64,000 bases of DNA from Pseudomonas cedrina subsp. cedrina. GTDB taxonomy: Bacteria; Pseudomonadota; Gammaproteobacteria; Pseudomonadales; Pseudomonadaceae. The translations under genes were made by a program, and so were the position numbers. The first letter of the stretch is position 1. Every line of letters begins with the position of its first letter. This document shows positions 41,623 to 50,788 of this stretch, piece after piece. A model generated the notes under the pieces. The model worked only from the letters and a program-made list of their open reading frames with translations, was not told where the DNA came from and made no database searches. The stretch is taken from assembly GCF_001983175.1 (NCBI RefSeq), contig NZ_MNPW01000018.1, positions 1 to 64,000 on the forward strand. The letters are read 5' to 3'.

Positions 41623-42381
41623 ATGGTCGATATTGTCATCCTTTGCGTGTTCGCCTTCGCCGCCGGCCTGATCGATGCGGCGGTGGGCGGCGGCGGACTG
41701 ATCCAGATTCCCGCGCTATTCAACGTGCTACCCACCGCTCAACCGGCGGCGCTGCTGGGGACCAATAAGGTCGCGGCCGCCTGCGGCACGGCATTCGCGG
41801 CCCGGTCCTTCGTGCGCAAGGTGGTGATCGATTGGGGCCTTGTGATCCCCGCCGCCTGCGCGGCCTTTGTCATGGCTTTCTTCGGAGCCGCCACGGTGTC
41901 GTTCGTACCCCAGTCGATGATCCGGCCGGCGGTGCTGGTGTTGATTGTTCTGATGGCGATCTACACCTTCTGGAAAAAAGATTTCGGCGCCCTGCATAAA
42001 CCCATGCACATCGGTACCCAGGAAAAACTGCTGGCGATCGTCATCGGCGGCGCTATCGGTTTCTACGATGGTCTGTTCGGTCCCGGCACTGGCAGCTTCC
42101 TGATCTTCCTGTTTATTCGCTGCTTCGCCTTCGACTTTCTTCATGCCTCGGCATCGGCAAAGCTGGTGAACATCGCGACCAACGTAGCGGCACTGATATT
42201 CTTCATTCCGACGGGTAACGTGCTCTACCTGATCGCAATCCCCATGGCGGCATTCAACATCCTGGGCGCGCTCACGGGCACTTGGCTGGCGGTTCATAAA
42301 GGCGTGCCCTTTGTCCGGGCTCTATTCCTGGTATTACTGGTGATCCTGATCAGCAAACTGTCCTACGACCTGTTCCTGTAA
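41623..42381 (+). CDS. TSUP (TauE/SafE) family membrane transporter
   Basis: The 252-residue product has seven to eight hydrophobic helices and the two family repeats with GLIDAAVGGGGLIQIPAL (about 15-32) and GFYDGLFGPGTGSFLIF (about 145-161). Family members move sulfite, sulfonates or small organic anions, usually outward. It begins five bases after the oxygenase stop codon and so is co-transcribed. Export of the oxygenase product is inference. Confidence 0.85.
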   Translation: MVDIVILCVFAFAAGLIDAAVGGGGLIQIPALFNVLPTAQPAALLGTNKVAAACGTAFAARSFVRKVVIDWGLVIPAACAAFVMAFFGAATVSFVPQSMIRPAVLVLIVLMAIYTFWKKDFGALHKPMHIGTQEKLLAIVIGGAIGFYDGLFGPGTGSFLIFLFIRCFAFDFLHASASAKLVNIATNVAALIFFIPTGNVLYLIAIPMAAFNILGALTGTWLAVHKGVPFVRALFLVLLVILISKLSYDLFL

Positions 42382-42397
42382 ACCCGAGGAAAACTCC

Positions 42398-42877
42398 ATG
42401 CATCCCATGTTCGATCGCCTCGTGGCACTGCTCGATGCTCGCTCAGCCTCCTACCGGGTGTTGATGCACGATGCCGAGGGCCAGTCGGCGCGCGTCGCCG
42501 AAATCCGTGGCACCGAGCCCGGCCAAGGCGCGAAGGCCATGCTTTGCTCCCTCAAGGGTAAGGCCGGACCTTATGCACTGGTGATACTGCCGGGCGATCA
42601 GAAGCTGGACATGAAGAAAGTCGGAGCGGCCCTGGGTGGGAAAAAAGCCGAGCTGGTGAAGGCCGAAACCGCCATGGAACTGACCGGGTGCCGGATCGGC
42701 GCCATCCCTCCTTTTGTTTTCGATGAGCGGATTCAATTGATCGTCGATCCGGGATTGACCACAGGCTACGCCGAAATAGCCTTCAACGCGGGTCGGCTGG
42801 ATGCGTCGATGGTGCTCGATACGCAGGATTATCTGGCGATTGCCAGGCCTCGATTGCTGGATATCAGCCAGGCCTGA
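42398..42877 (+). CDS. YbaK/ProX-like aminoacyl-tRNA deacylase
   Basis: The 159-residue product matches the YbaK/aminoacyl-tRNA deacylase fold: AKAMLCSLKGKAGPYALVIL (about 50-69), with the conserved lysine and DQKLDMKKV (about 71-79), and GAIPPFVF (about 104-111) in place of the usual GxxSP loop. Family enzymes hydrolyse tRNAs charged with the wrong amino acid (YbaK: Cys-tRNA-Pro; ProXp: Ala-tRNA-Pro). It starts 16 bases after the exporter with a GAGGA site. Its presence beside an amino-acid hydroxylase suggests protection of the cell's own tRNAs. Confidence 0.82.
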   Translation: MHPMFDRLVALLDARSASYRVLMHDAEGQSARVAEIRGTEPGQGAKAMLCSLKGKAGPYALVILPGDQKLDMKKVGAALGGKKAELVKAETAMELTGCRIGAIPPFVFDERIQLIVDPGLTTGYAEIAFNAGRLDASMVLDTQDYLAIARPRLLDISQA

Positions 42878-43101
42878 GCAGACGTTTTGAGCTGGAGCAG
42901 GCAGCCAAGGACATTGCCATCACCGCCGAAGTCGGATGGACAGCGCATGGCAGGCATCTACTGTCGTCGCGTCATGCTCGGCCAGTAGGCCTGGGGTCTC
43001 GCTGGTGTGGTGGAAGACGGGATCAAGCAAGGGGGCAGCAGCTCGCCGCGACAATGCGCGGCGGCAGAGTTTCATGGAAGGCCGGATGGCGGCATGGGCC
43101 A

Positions 43102-43503
43102 TCAGTGAGATGACTCTCCATCCTTTGCGAGCAGTTCTCTTGCCATCTCCATTGCCTGCTCATGTGAACCAGCAAGAAGCAGAGGGTAGCCCCAGAACTT
43201 GGCAAACACGACCGCATATGCCTTGAACCCAAGACGTTTTACCGAGTTGGGTTCGATCATGATCATCGCCAGAACCCACTTTCGCAATTCAACCTTGTGC
43301 TTCTTCATCCAGAGCGCAGTGCGTTTCTTTTCTTCCGGCGAGTGCTCATGGTCTTCGGCATTAGTGGTATCGGTCAAGAGTACGAAGGACTCCTCGCGCT
43401 GCAAATTAGCCTCGAATTCGTCGAAGTCATTCTGATGATCATGTCCGGGTTCTTGCGCGAAGTTCATCCAGACTAAAGGGAAGTCAGAACTGTTCATCAA
43501 CAT
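43102..43503 (-). CDS. Conserved protein linked to TonB receptor, unknown (possible STAS/SpoIIAA-like)
   Basis: The 133-residue product is soluble, acidic at the N-terminus (HDHQNDFDEFEANLQREE) and more basic later (KKHKVELRKWVLAMIMIE). The alternation of strands and helices, and ESFVLLTDTTNAEDHEHS, recall SpoIIAA-like/STAS proteins, but this is a weak impression. ATG 43503 has AAAGGAAA upstream. It overlaps the membrane-protein gene by 20 bases, so they are coupled. They follow the TonB receptor gene on the same strand. Confidence 0.65.
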   Translation of the reverse strand: MLMNSSDFPLVWMNFAQEPGHDHQNDFDEFEANLQREESFVLLTDTTNAEDHEHSPEEKKRTALWMKKHKVELRKWVLAMIMIEPNSVKRLGFKAYAVVFAKFWGYPLLLAGSHEQAMEMARELLAKDGESSH

Positions 43504-43903
43504 GGCGGTTTCCTTTGCTTTTGATGTGATGACACGCGGCCGCAATGGCGAACACGCCGGGCAACGTAATGAAGAACACCGCCGAAAAGGCAATGTGCCA
43601 ACCGTCGCGCAACCCGTCGACGATCCCCCCGAGGGTATTCAGCATGACAAGCAGGCTGCCGAGGACCAGGGCAACCCACTGGCCCTTACGGCTTCCGATC
43701 AGTGCGACGAGCACCGTGACGATCCAACAACCATAGAAAGCCGAAGCAATCCACAGCTGTTCGGGCTCAAACGTAATTGCAGGCGTCGCTCCGTGCGCTC
43801 TCACAAAGTCGTTCACGTAGGAGAATACCTGTAGGGCTACAAAAAGTACGGCTCCAGTGGCTGTCGTCAACCAGAGCAGGGCTACTTTGTGCGGGTTGTT
43901 CAT
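43484..43903 (-). CDS. Four-helix membrane protein, unknown
   Basis: The 139-residue product has four hydrophobic helices (about 6-28, 46-66, 73-93, 103-124) and short loops. I do not recognise the family. The start may be 43903 or 43945; the former gives a compact N-terminus. It lies 115 bases after the TonB receptor gene, on the same strand, so it may be part of a ferric-siderophore or metal-chelate system, perhaps in the inner membrane. Confidence 0.6.
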   Translation of the reverse strand: MNNPHKVALLWLTTATGAVLFVALQVFSYVNDFVRAHGATPAITFEPEQLWIASAFYGCWIVTVLVALIGSRKGQWVALVLGSLLVMLNTLGGIVDGLRDGWHIAFSAVFFITLPGVFAIAAACHHIKSKGNRHVDEQF

Positions 43904-44017
43904 AGTCGAGTCTTGGGCGGTACTCAGGGAAGGCTGAAGGGGCATGGGGGCCTCGATAATCAATGGTTGTTGTATGTCTGCGGATTTCCAACGGGTGAGG
44001 CACTCGCCTGCGGGAAA

Positions 44018-46327
44018 TCAATACCTATAGTCCAGCGTCACCATCAAGTTACGTGGTGCGCCATACCCTACGGTGTCAAAATCGCCCTTCTGCAACGCAT
44101 ACTTCTTGTCGAGCACATTGTTGACGTTGACTGCCGCGGTGATCTCCTTCGTGATTGCGTAGCGCCCCAACAGTGATACCAGGGCATAAGAATCCTGTTC
44201 TCCGCCTAACGTACTAATGCCAGTGTTGGCCGCCTCGTAGAAGCGGCTTTGCCATTTGACGCCTCCGCCCAGCGTCAATTTTTTCCACTCTCCCGGCAAC
44301 TGGTAGGTGGTGAATAGCTGAACCGTGGTACGCGGTATTTGCGAATTCAAGCGGACGCCATCACCATCTTGCGCCGTGAAATGGGCGATACCTGTGTAGA
44401 TGTTCCAGCCACGCGCCAGCTCGCCTTGCAAGTCCAGCTCGATCCCGCGCGACTTCGTCCCATCAGAACCTGTATAGGCCTGGGCACCCGCTGGCGTATA
44501 GGTTCCCGCGACTATCTGTGCCGCGTTGTCCAGCTCGGTATGGAACAAGGCCACCGACGCATTCAGACGCCCGTCCATGTAAGCGCCTTTGAGGCCGATT
44601 TCCTTGGTTTTTCCCTTTGACGGCGTGAGCACGTTGCCCTTGCTGTCGCGATAGTCGGTTTGCGGATTGAATATGCCCGTGTAGCTCACGTAGGCCGAAT
44701 AGGTCTTGTCGATGTCGTAAATCAAGCCGGCGTATGGGGTGAATTCACTGCTCTTTTTGTAGTGCAACGATGAGCCGCCGGCGTCGTCGTCGATTTCGTA
44801 GTTGGTGAAGCGCCCCCCAACAATAAGTTTCAGAGGCTCAGCTAGCGAAAAACGGGCCGCGCTATAGACGCCGCTCTGCTTGATTTGGGTGCGGGTCGGT
44901 ATCGACGCCATGGCATCGAAGTCAGGGCGAGGATAGGCTGGGCTCAATTCATAGACATTGACCGGCGCAAAGCCTAGAGAGAACGGAGCCGCATCCTGGC
45001 CGGCCTTGCGGCGCGAGCTCGTGGCCCCCACCACCAGGTCGTGCTGGCGGCCCAGCAGTTCGAAGGGGCCGCTCGCCATCACGTCGACAGTGTTCTGCCG
45101 GCTGCGACCTCCGAACGCCAGTGCTACCGGATAAGCCCCGTTGGGAAAGGACCCCAGTCCCGTGACACGGTCAGGACGACCGATCAGACCGAGTAGTTCG
45201 GCATCGTATTCCGTGCGGTATTGGTTAGCGACGGCCCGGAGGTTCCAGCCGTTGTCGAAGCGGTGCTCGATCTCGGCAAACGCCGTCTTAAGGGTGTTGT
45301 CCCAATGGCTCCACTTCTGCGCGTAGTTCTTGGCGCGTGAATACTCCGCCTGCGTGCCGTCGCTGAACCATAGCGGCATGCCTCCCCAGGTCGAGCCCTT
45401 CGGCGTGATGTCTTGGTAGTCATAGCCCAGACTCACCGTCGTATCGGGTGTCAGATCTGCCGCGATAATGCCGTAGAACGCCTGTCTCTGCGGTTTATAG
45501 CCATCAATGTACGAGTTTCCCTCCTGGGACGTCCCGACTATACGGGCGCGGATGCGGCCGTCTTCGGTCAACGGAGTCGATACGTCGGCCATTTCTCGGT
45601 GGGTATCCCAGCTACCCGCGCCGAGCGAGGCGGATGCCGAGAATTCGCGGGTCGGTCGTTTGCGCACCAGGTTGATGGCGGCCGAGGGATTGCCGGTGCC
45701 GGTCAGCAAACCAGAGGCGCCACGCACTACCTCGACTCGATCATAGAACGCGGTATCGAGGGAGCTGATGCCGCTCCCGTTGACGATGCCGCCGACGACG
45801 GTAGGTATGCCGTCGTACTGAACGTTGTTGATCAAGAAACCACGAGAGTAGAAACTCGTCCGGTCGCTGTCGGATTGGTACGACGACACGCCCGTGGTGT
45901 TGTCCAGCACGTCCTGCACCGAATTCAATTGCTGGTCGTCCATGCGCTGGCGGGTGATCACCGTCACCGACTGCGGTGTTTCCCGCAGCGACAGCGGCAG
46001 GCGCGTCGCCACCGACGTCTGGCCTGTGGTGTAGGAACCAGTACCTTCGGTGGTCGCCGTATCCATAGGGCCCGTTACGGTGATGGCCGGCAAGGCTATC
46101 TCTTCTTGAGGCTTTCCACCGACCTTGGTTTGAATCTGCCCTGGCTCGGCGGCGAATGCGCCCTGTGCGCTAATAAGAATTGCCGCCGCAACTGCCGAGC
46201 CCAGCACGGCGCGGGGCGCGTTCCTGACTACACCCTTGTATGACCCATCCAGATGAGGATAACCAGCGGGGTCTGCACGCAAATCAATTGGCCAACAGGA
46301 CTTCCCAGCAGTTGCGATGATGAACAT
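44018..46327 (-). CDS. TonB-dependent siderophore receptor (FpvA/FhuE-like), no signalling domain
   Basis: Outer-membrane gated channel. The product (769 residues from ATG 46327) has a signal region ending GAFAAE, a TonB box (EIALPAITVTG), a plug domain (about 85-235: RETPQSVTVITRQRMDD, FYDRVEVVRGASGLL) and a 22-strand barrel ending in the C-terminal aromatic LDYRY. It lacks the N-terminal STN domain, so it is not a FecA-type signaller; the AraC gene just upstream is the likely regulator. The first 35 residues before the signal peptide are odd, and ATG 46327 has no good ribosome site, so the true start may lie downstream. Confidence 0.87.
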   Translation of the reverse strand: MFIIATAGKSCWPIDLRADPAGYPHLDGSYKGVVRNAPRAVLGSAVAAAILISAQGAFAAEPGQIQTKVGGKPQEEIALPAITVTGPMDTATTEGTGSYTTGQTSVATRLPLSLRETPQSVTVITRQRMDDQQLNSVQDVLDNTTGVSSYQSDSDRTSFYSRGFLINNVQYDGIPTVVGGIVNGSGISSLDTAFYDRVEVVRGASGLLTGTGNPSAAINLVRKRPTREFSASASLGAGSWDTHREMADVSTPLTEDGRIRARIVGTSQEGNSYIDGYKPQRQAFYGIIAADLTPDTTVSLGYDYQDITPKGSTWGGMPLWFSDGTQAEYSRAKNYAQKWSHWDNTLKTAFAEIEHRFDNGWNLRAVANQYRTEYDAELLGLIGRPDRVTGLGSFPNGAYPVALAFGGRSRQNTVDVMASGPFELLGRQHDLVVGATSSRRKAGQDAAPFSLGFAPVNVYELSPAYPRPDFDAMASIPTRTQIKQSGVYSAARFSLAEPLKLIVGGRFTNYEIDDDAGGSSLHYKKSSEFTPYAGLIYDIDKTYSAYVSYTGIFNPQTDYRDSKGNVLTPSKGKTKEIGLKGAYMDGRLNASVALFHTELDNAAQIVAGTYTPAGAQAYTGSDGTKSRGIELDLQGELARGWNIYTGIAHFTAQDGDGVRLNSQIPRTTVQLFTTYQLPGEWKKLTLGGGVKWQSRFYEAANTGISTLGGEQDSYALVSLLGRYAITKEITAAVNVNNVLDKKYALQKGDFDTVGYGAPRNLMVTLDYRY

Positions 46328-46330
46328 CAA

Positions 46331-46348
46331 CAATACTCATTTGTATTC
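46331..46348. promoter_or_regulatory. Possible Fur-type site at receptor start
   Basis: The complement reads GAATACAAATGAGTATTG, an AT-rich imperfect inverted repeat directly before the annotated receptor start. It partly resembles Fur boxes. The rest of 46349-46633 has no convincing gene and presumably contains the promoter. Confidence 0.35.
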
Positions 46349-46633
46349 AGATGTTTCATTTAACAACACACACAGAGGGAGTGATGGCGAAACCAGGCCA
46401 GATTGTTATTCAGTCAGGCCAAAGTGACGTCGTATTGGCGCACTGATAGTTTCGTTGAAGGCTTGGTGTTGCTTGAACACCTGCAGTCGCAGGCATCCGA
46501 GGAGGGCTCTGCTCTCGAGAGCATTCAATCTTCACCATTAGCACGAGGTTGCGAAATATCAGCGACTCCGCAAGGAACGACAACAGGCGTTGGAGGACGG
46601 TCGATGACCCAGAGTCAAGATCAGCCTGATGCG

Positions 46634-47485
46634 TCAGGGTGGGATTTCATTGGTGAGCATGATGCGTGGCACTGAAGCAAGCTCTGAGCCGCTGATGCGA
46701 TCCGAGAGGTATCGTGCCGGAGGCTTGCCCACTGCCTTGCGGAACATGGTTACGAAACCGCTGGCGTTTTCGTATCCCAGCTCCAATGCCACCGTTTGCA
46801 CGCTTTCACCCTTGGTCAAACGTTGCAGCGCAAGGATCACATGCAGTTGCCGACGCCAGCGCCCGAAGCTCATTCCAATTTCATGCAGCAAAAGACGGCT
46901 CATGCTCCGCTCGCTCAGGCCAATTCGAGTAGCCCAATCGGCCTTCGAGGTTTTGTCCGAGGGGGCGGCCAGCATCATTTCCACGAGGCGGCGCAGTCGG
47001 GGATCGCGTGGCATGGGCAGATGCAAGTCTTCCACCGGTGCCGCCACCAGCTCATCGAGCAATGCAGCAATCAACCGGTCTTCCCTTCCCCCCTGCGCGT
47101 ATAACTCAGGAAAACCGGCCGCCTTCAGTAGCAACTCGCGTAGCAAGGGCGATACCGAAATCGTGCAACAGGTTTTCGGAAGGTCAGGGGCGGCGTCTGG
47201 CTCGACGAACAGGCAATAGCATTCCGTTTCGCCCGCCCCTCGCGCCGCGTGCGGCAAGTCTCCCGGTATCCATATGGCGCACTGCGGCGGCACGATCCAG
47301 ACACCGTCGTCAATTTCACAGTTGAGTATTCCGCGTACGGAGTAGATCAACTGCGCTTTGCGGTGCCGATGCCTCGCATTTTCCCAGTCCTTTGTTCCCC
47401 ATGTGGCACTCAAGGCCATAACAGGTCGCGAGATGCTATCGACGTCCCAAGGCACAATCAAATCGATAATCGCAATGCTAGACAT
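46634..47485 (-). CDS. AraC-family regulator
   Basis: The 283-residue product has an N-terminal cupin sensor (about 15-120: HRHRKAQLIYSVRG, PPQCAIWIPGDLPH) and two C-terminal helix-turn-helix motifs (WATRIGLSERSMSRLL near 188-203 and VQTVALELGYENASGFVTMF near 233-252). ATG 47485. It lies upstream of the TonB receptor on the same strand, an arrangement seen for siderophore-responsive activators such as PchR. The effector is likely the ferri-siderophore taken up by that receptor, by analogy. Confidence 0.85.
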   Translation of the reverse strand: MSSIAIIDLIVPWDVDSISRPVMALSATWGTKDWENARHRHRKAQLIYSVRGILNCEIDDGVWIVPPQCAIWIPGDLPHAARGAGETECYCLFVEPDAAPDLPKTCCTISVSPLLRELLLKAAGFPELYAQGGREDRLIAALLDELVAAPVEDLHLPMPRDPRLRRLVEMMLAAPSDKTSKADWATRIGLSERSMSRLLLHEIGMSFGRWRRQLHVILALQRLTKGESVQTVALELGYENASGFVTMFRKAVGKPPARYLSDRISGSELASVPRIMLTNEIPP

Positions 47486-47637
47486 GTTGTTTTGTAGAGC
47501 CTGGGATGAGAGAAGAGGCTTTGGCCTAATCGAAGAATACTATGATCAACTTGCTCAATGGCGTCTAGCCGCTCCTTACGATCGGGGCCTCAAATAGGCG
47601 TAGGCCGTTAAACCTGAACGCGTCGTATACGAAGCCC

Positions 47638-48555
47638 TCAGCGCAATCCCTTCGCCTCAAACAGCTCAACAAGCCATTCGACGAATACCCTCACGCGGGT
47701 ACTCAAATGGCGGTTGGGTGAATAGACGATGTAGATCGGATTCGGCTCCAGCGACCAGTCCTCCAGCAGTTGAACCAACGCGCCGGACTGGAAGTGGGGT
47801 TCGGCCATGAACTGCAGCGTTTGCAAGACCCCCATACCGGCCAGCGCAGCCGCGAGCAGCGCATTGGAGTCGTTTACCGAGACGAAGTAAGGCGCATCGA
47901 CCGTGATGCGCTCATTGCCTCTGACAAACTCCACCGGCAGGCGCTGATTAGTCCCCGCAAAAAAGTAGCGCACCATCTGGTGGCCAACATCCAGATCGCT
48001 GGGCTGCAGCGGCGTGCCATGGGCAGCGAGGTACTGCGGCGTGGCGCACGTGACAAACTTGAGGCTGCCCAGGCGCCTCGCGATCAACGATGGATCGTTC
48101 AACGTACCGCCGCGAATCACGCAATCCACTCGGTCGCCCAATAGATCGACGGGCCTGTCACTCACCCCAATATCCAGTTGCAGTTCGGGGTAGCGCTTCT
48201 GGAATGCCGGCAGCGCAGGTAACACCAGCATCGTCGCCATGGTAGAGCCCATGTCTACGCGCAAGCGGCCGTGGGGACGCGCCTGGGCGCTGGCCAAATC
48301 CGACTCGGCTTCCAGCCATTGATCGACCACCCGCACCATGCGCTCGTAATAAGCAATTCCATCATTGGTGAGCGAAATACGTCGCGTGGTGCGGTTCAGC
48401 AGCTTTACCCGCAGGTGATTTTCCAGCGTCTGGATGTGCCGGGTGACGGTGTTGCGTGGCAGGTTCATCGTCTGCGCCGCCTTGACGAAGCTGCCCGCTT
48501 CTACAACCTGAATAAACGCTTTGACTGCGCTGAAATAGTCCACGTTATGACACAT
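47638..48555 (-). CDS. LysR-family regulator
   Basis: The 305-residue product has a classic N-terminal HTH (YFSAVKAFIQVVEAGSFVKAAQTM) and effector domain (SDRPVDLLGDRVDCVIRGG) of the large DmlR-like group. ATG 48555 or GTG 48543 could start it. It is divergent from an SDR gene, with 148 bases between, and probably controls the SDR and the quinone reductase after it. Confidence 0.87.
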   Translation of the reverse strand: MCHNVDYFSAVKAFIQVVEAGSFVKAAQTMNLPRNTVTRHIQTLENHLRVKLLNRTTRRISLTNDGIAYYERMVRVVDQWLEAESDLASAQARPHGRLRVDMGSTMATMLVLPALPAFQKRYPELQLDIGVSDRPVDLLGDRVDCVIRGGTLNDPSLIARRLGSLKFVTCATPQYLAAHGTPLQPSDLDVGHQMVRYFFAGTNQRLPVEFVRGNERITVDAPYFVSVNDSNALLAAALAGMGVLQTLQFMAEPHFQSGALVQLLEDWSLEPNPIYIVYSPNRHLSTRVRVFVEWLVELFEAKGLR

Positions 48556-48703
48556 CCATCAAATGGGGGCTGCGGCAATTATCCCGCATAGAGGAACAGT
48601 GGTGTCTTTTTTAGCTGGTTTATCCCGCATCCGCTATCTCTTAAATTGATCTCACCGAAACGAAGCCATCCATTCCGGCTGGCTCCAAGTGGAGATCACA
48701 CAC

Positions 48704-49453
48704 ATGGCTCAGCAACTGCAAGGCAAGGTAGCACTGGTAACGGGTGGTTCTCGTGGCATTGGCGCCGCCATCGCAAAACGTTTGGCCGCCGACGGCGCTC
48801 ATGTCGCGTTCAGCTATGCAAAATCGCTTGAACAGGCGCAAGCGGTGGTTGCCGACATCGAGCGTCACGGAGTGCAGGCGCTGGCCGTCCAGGCCGATCA
48901 AGGCGATACCGCGCAAGTGACTGCACTGGTCAAACGGGTTCATCAACACTTCGGTCGCCTGGACATTCTGATCAACAGCGCTGGCGTGTTTGTCACGGGC
49001 CACGTCGCTGACCCTGATGCCGACATCGCAGCGTTCGACCGCCAGCAAGCGGTAAACGTCGGCGGTGTGGTGACCGCTGTACGGGCGGCGGTCGGCTTGA
49101 TGAGTGACGGCGGACGCATTATTTCCGTGGGCACGACCGGAGCCGACCACGTGCCGTTCCCGGGTGCTGCCGACTATGTGGCGACCAAAGCCGCAGTGGC
49201 GGCTTACAGCCGCGGCTGGGCCCGCGACCTGGGGCCTCGCAACATTACCGTGAATGTCATCCAGCCGGGGGCGATCAATACCGAGATGAACCCTGAGACC
49301 GCCGATCACGCGCCATTCCTTGCAGGCCAGACTGCGCTGGGACGTTACGGTCAGCCGCAGGACATCGCCGCTGCCGTGTCCTTCCTTGCAGGCCCCGAGG
49401 CTTCCTACATCACGGGCGCCACCCTCAACGTCGATGGCGGCCAGAGCGCCTGA
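48704..49453 (+). CDS. Short-chain dehydrogenase/reductase (SDR)
   Basis: NAD(P)-dependent oxidoreductase with the classical SDR lay-out in 249 residues: TGGSRGIG cofactor loop (about 13-20), NSAG (about 90-93), catalytic Ser in ISVGTTGA, Tyr-x-x-x-Lys in DYVATKAAV (about 155-163), and IQPGAINTEM. ATG 48704 has GGAG nine bases upstream. The substrate cannot be told. It is followed after 112 bases by a quinone-reductase gene. Confidence 0.9.
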   Translation: MAQQLQGKVALVTGGSRGIGAAIAKRLAADGAHVAFSYAKSLEQAQAVVADIERHGVQALAVQADQGDTAQVTALVKRVHQHFGRLDILINSAGVFVTGHVADPDADIAAFDRQQAVNVGGVVTAVRAAVGLMSDGGRIISVGTTGADHVPFPGAADYVATKAAVAAYSRGWARDLGPRNITVNVIQPGAINTEMNPETADHAPFLAGQTALGRYGQPQDIAAAVSFLAGPEASYITGATLNVDGGQSA

Positions 49454-49565
49454 CAGACCCCAAGCGCATCGATCCGATTGGCAGTGCCGATATCCCTCCG
49501 CGTGGCACTGCTTACCTTCGAAAGGTCGATTTTAGGCTTTTAAAATTTCCAATTACGAGGCCGTC

Positions 49566-50528
49566 ATGAATCAACGCATCCGGATTTACCAGCAAGGAAC
49601 ACCCGACGTTCTGAATCACGAAACGTTCGAACTGGAGCCACCTTCCCATGGGCAGGTGCTGATACGCCACGAAGCAATCGGGGTCAATTTCGTCGATACG
49701 ATGTTCAGGGATGGCACGTTCAAGGTTGCGCTGCCATTCGGCATGGGCGTCGAGGCGGCGGGCATTGTCGAGGCCATCGGCGATGGCGTGAAGCACCTGA
49801 AGGTGGGTGATCGCGTCGCCTACTTCTTCGCGTTCGGCGCCTACGCGGATCGTCGGGTGATCGACGCCAGCGCACTGATCAAACTGCCTGACGACATCTC
49901 CACTGAGCAGGCTGCCGGGCTGCTGTCGAAAGGGCTGACGGCTTGGGCGTTGGTCAGGCAGGTTCATGGGGTTCAGGCCGGAGAAACCGTCGTGGTGCAT
50001 GGCGCATCCGGCGGCGTCGGGAGCTTGCTTGTGCGTTGGGTGAAATCGCTGGGCGCCACCGTCATCGCGACAGTGGGTTCAGCGAGCAAGGCTGCCATCG
50101 TCCAGAGCTGGGGGCTCGATCACGTGTTGCATGCGGACGAGCCCGATCTGGCTAAACGAATCAAAGCCAAAAACGGCGGTTTTGGCGTCGACGTGGTGTA
50201 CGACCTGGTCGGTCGGGACACGCTGGATGCTTCGATCAACGTGCTGCGCGACGGTGGCGATCTCATTCACGTTGGCAACGCTTCGGGCGGGGTCACGGCA
50301 GACACTGCCTTGCTGGCGGCTCACGGCATTCGATATGTTCAGCCTTCAACGCCGCAGTATGTCAATGCAAACAATCAGGACATGGCGGCATCGGAGTTGT
50401 TCGAGCGTTTCCGCGAGGGCGCGCTGGGCTCCGTGGAACTCTCCCGTTATCGACTGGAAGACGCCTCGCTGGCCCATCAAGCCATCGCGTCGCGCAAGCA
50501 TATCGGCTCGATTTTGCTGATTCCCTGA
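49566..50528 (+). CDS. Quinone oxidoreductase (zinc-free MDR family)
   Basis: The 320-residue product is a medium-chain reductase of the QorA type: catalytic-domain motif GVNFVDTMFRDGTF (about 39-52), GMGVEAAGIV, cofactor motif VHGASGGVGSLL (about 143-154), and QPSTPQYV near the end. It lacks the zinc-ligand cysteines of alcohol dehydrogenases. The likely reaction is NADPH-dependent reduction of quinones or enones. Confidence 0.9.
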   Translation: MNQRIRIYQQGTPDVLNHETFELEPPSHGQVLIRHEAIGVNFVDTMFRDGTFKVALPFGMGVEAAGIVEAIGDGVKHLKVGDRVAYFFAFGAYADRRVIDASALIKLPDDISTEQAAGLLSKGLTAWALVRQVHGVQAGETVVVHGASGGVGSLLVRWVKSLGATVIATVGSASKAAIVQSWGLDHVLHADEPDLAKRIKAKNGGFGVDVVYDLVGRDTLDASINVLRDGGDLIHVGNASGGVTADTALLAAHGIRYVQPSTPQYVNANNQDMAASELFERFREGALGSVELSRYRLEDASLAHQAIASRKHIGSILLIP

Positions 50529-50623
50529 GGCTGGGCAACCGCCGTTCATGGCAATCCCGGCTTCTTGCGCTGGCGCCTCTGCGGCACACCAGGGTGTTCA
50601 TGATGAACACGCTGTTTGCAGAC

Positions 50624-50652
50624 GAAAAAAAGCCCGCTCAATGAGCGGGCTT
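50624..50652 (-). terminator. Intrinsic terminator of the tRNA unit
   Basis: On the minus strand AGCCCGCTCATTGAGCGGGCT is followed by seven T residues. It lies 40 bases after the 3' end of tRNA-Asp. Confidence 0.88.
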
Positions 50653-50692
50653 CCTGTGGTACCTGGCGTTCAGCGTTCCAGGTAACCGAATA

Positions 50693-50769
50693 TGGCGCAG
50701 CGGACGGGACTCGAACCCGCGACCCCCGGCGTGACAGGCCGGTATTCTAACCGACTGAACTACCGCTGC
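50693..50769 (-). tRNA. tRNA-Asp (GTC)
   Basis: The 77-nt sequence folds as a standard tRNA: acceptor GCAGCGG/CCGCTGC, discriminator G, encoded CCA, D-loop AGTTCAGTCGGTTAGAATAC, anticodon GTC in loop CTGTCAC, and T-arm GTTCGAGTC. It is nearly identical to E. coli tRNA-Asp in the D and T arms. Confidence 0.97.
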
Positions 50770-50788
50770 GCGTAACACATCAAGCGAA

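Noticed and set aside
42878..43101. Short frames between the deacylase gene and 43102, including a 60-residue minus-strand frame
   Set aside because: No ribosome site, unusual composition and no recognisable domain; probably non-coding or old debris.
46403..46675. A 90-residue plus-strand frame between the receptor and AraC genes
   Set aside because: It overlaps the AraC gene's 3' end on the opposite strand and looks like no protein I know; the interval is more likely promoter DNA.
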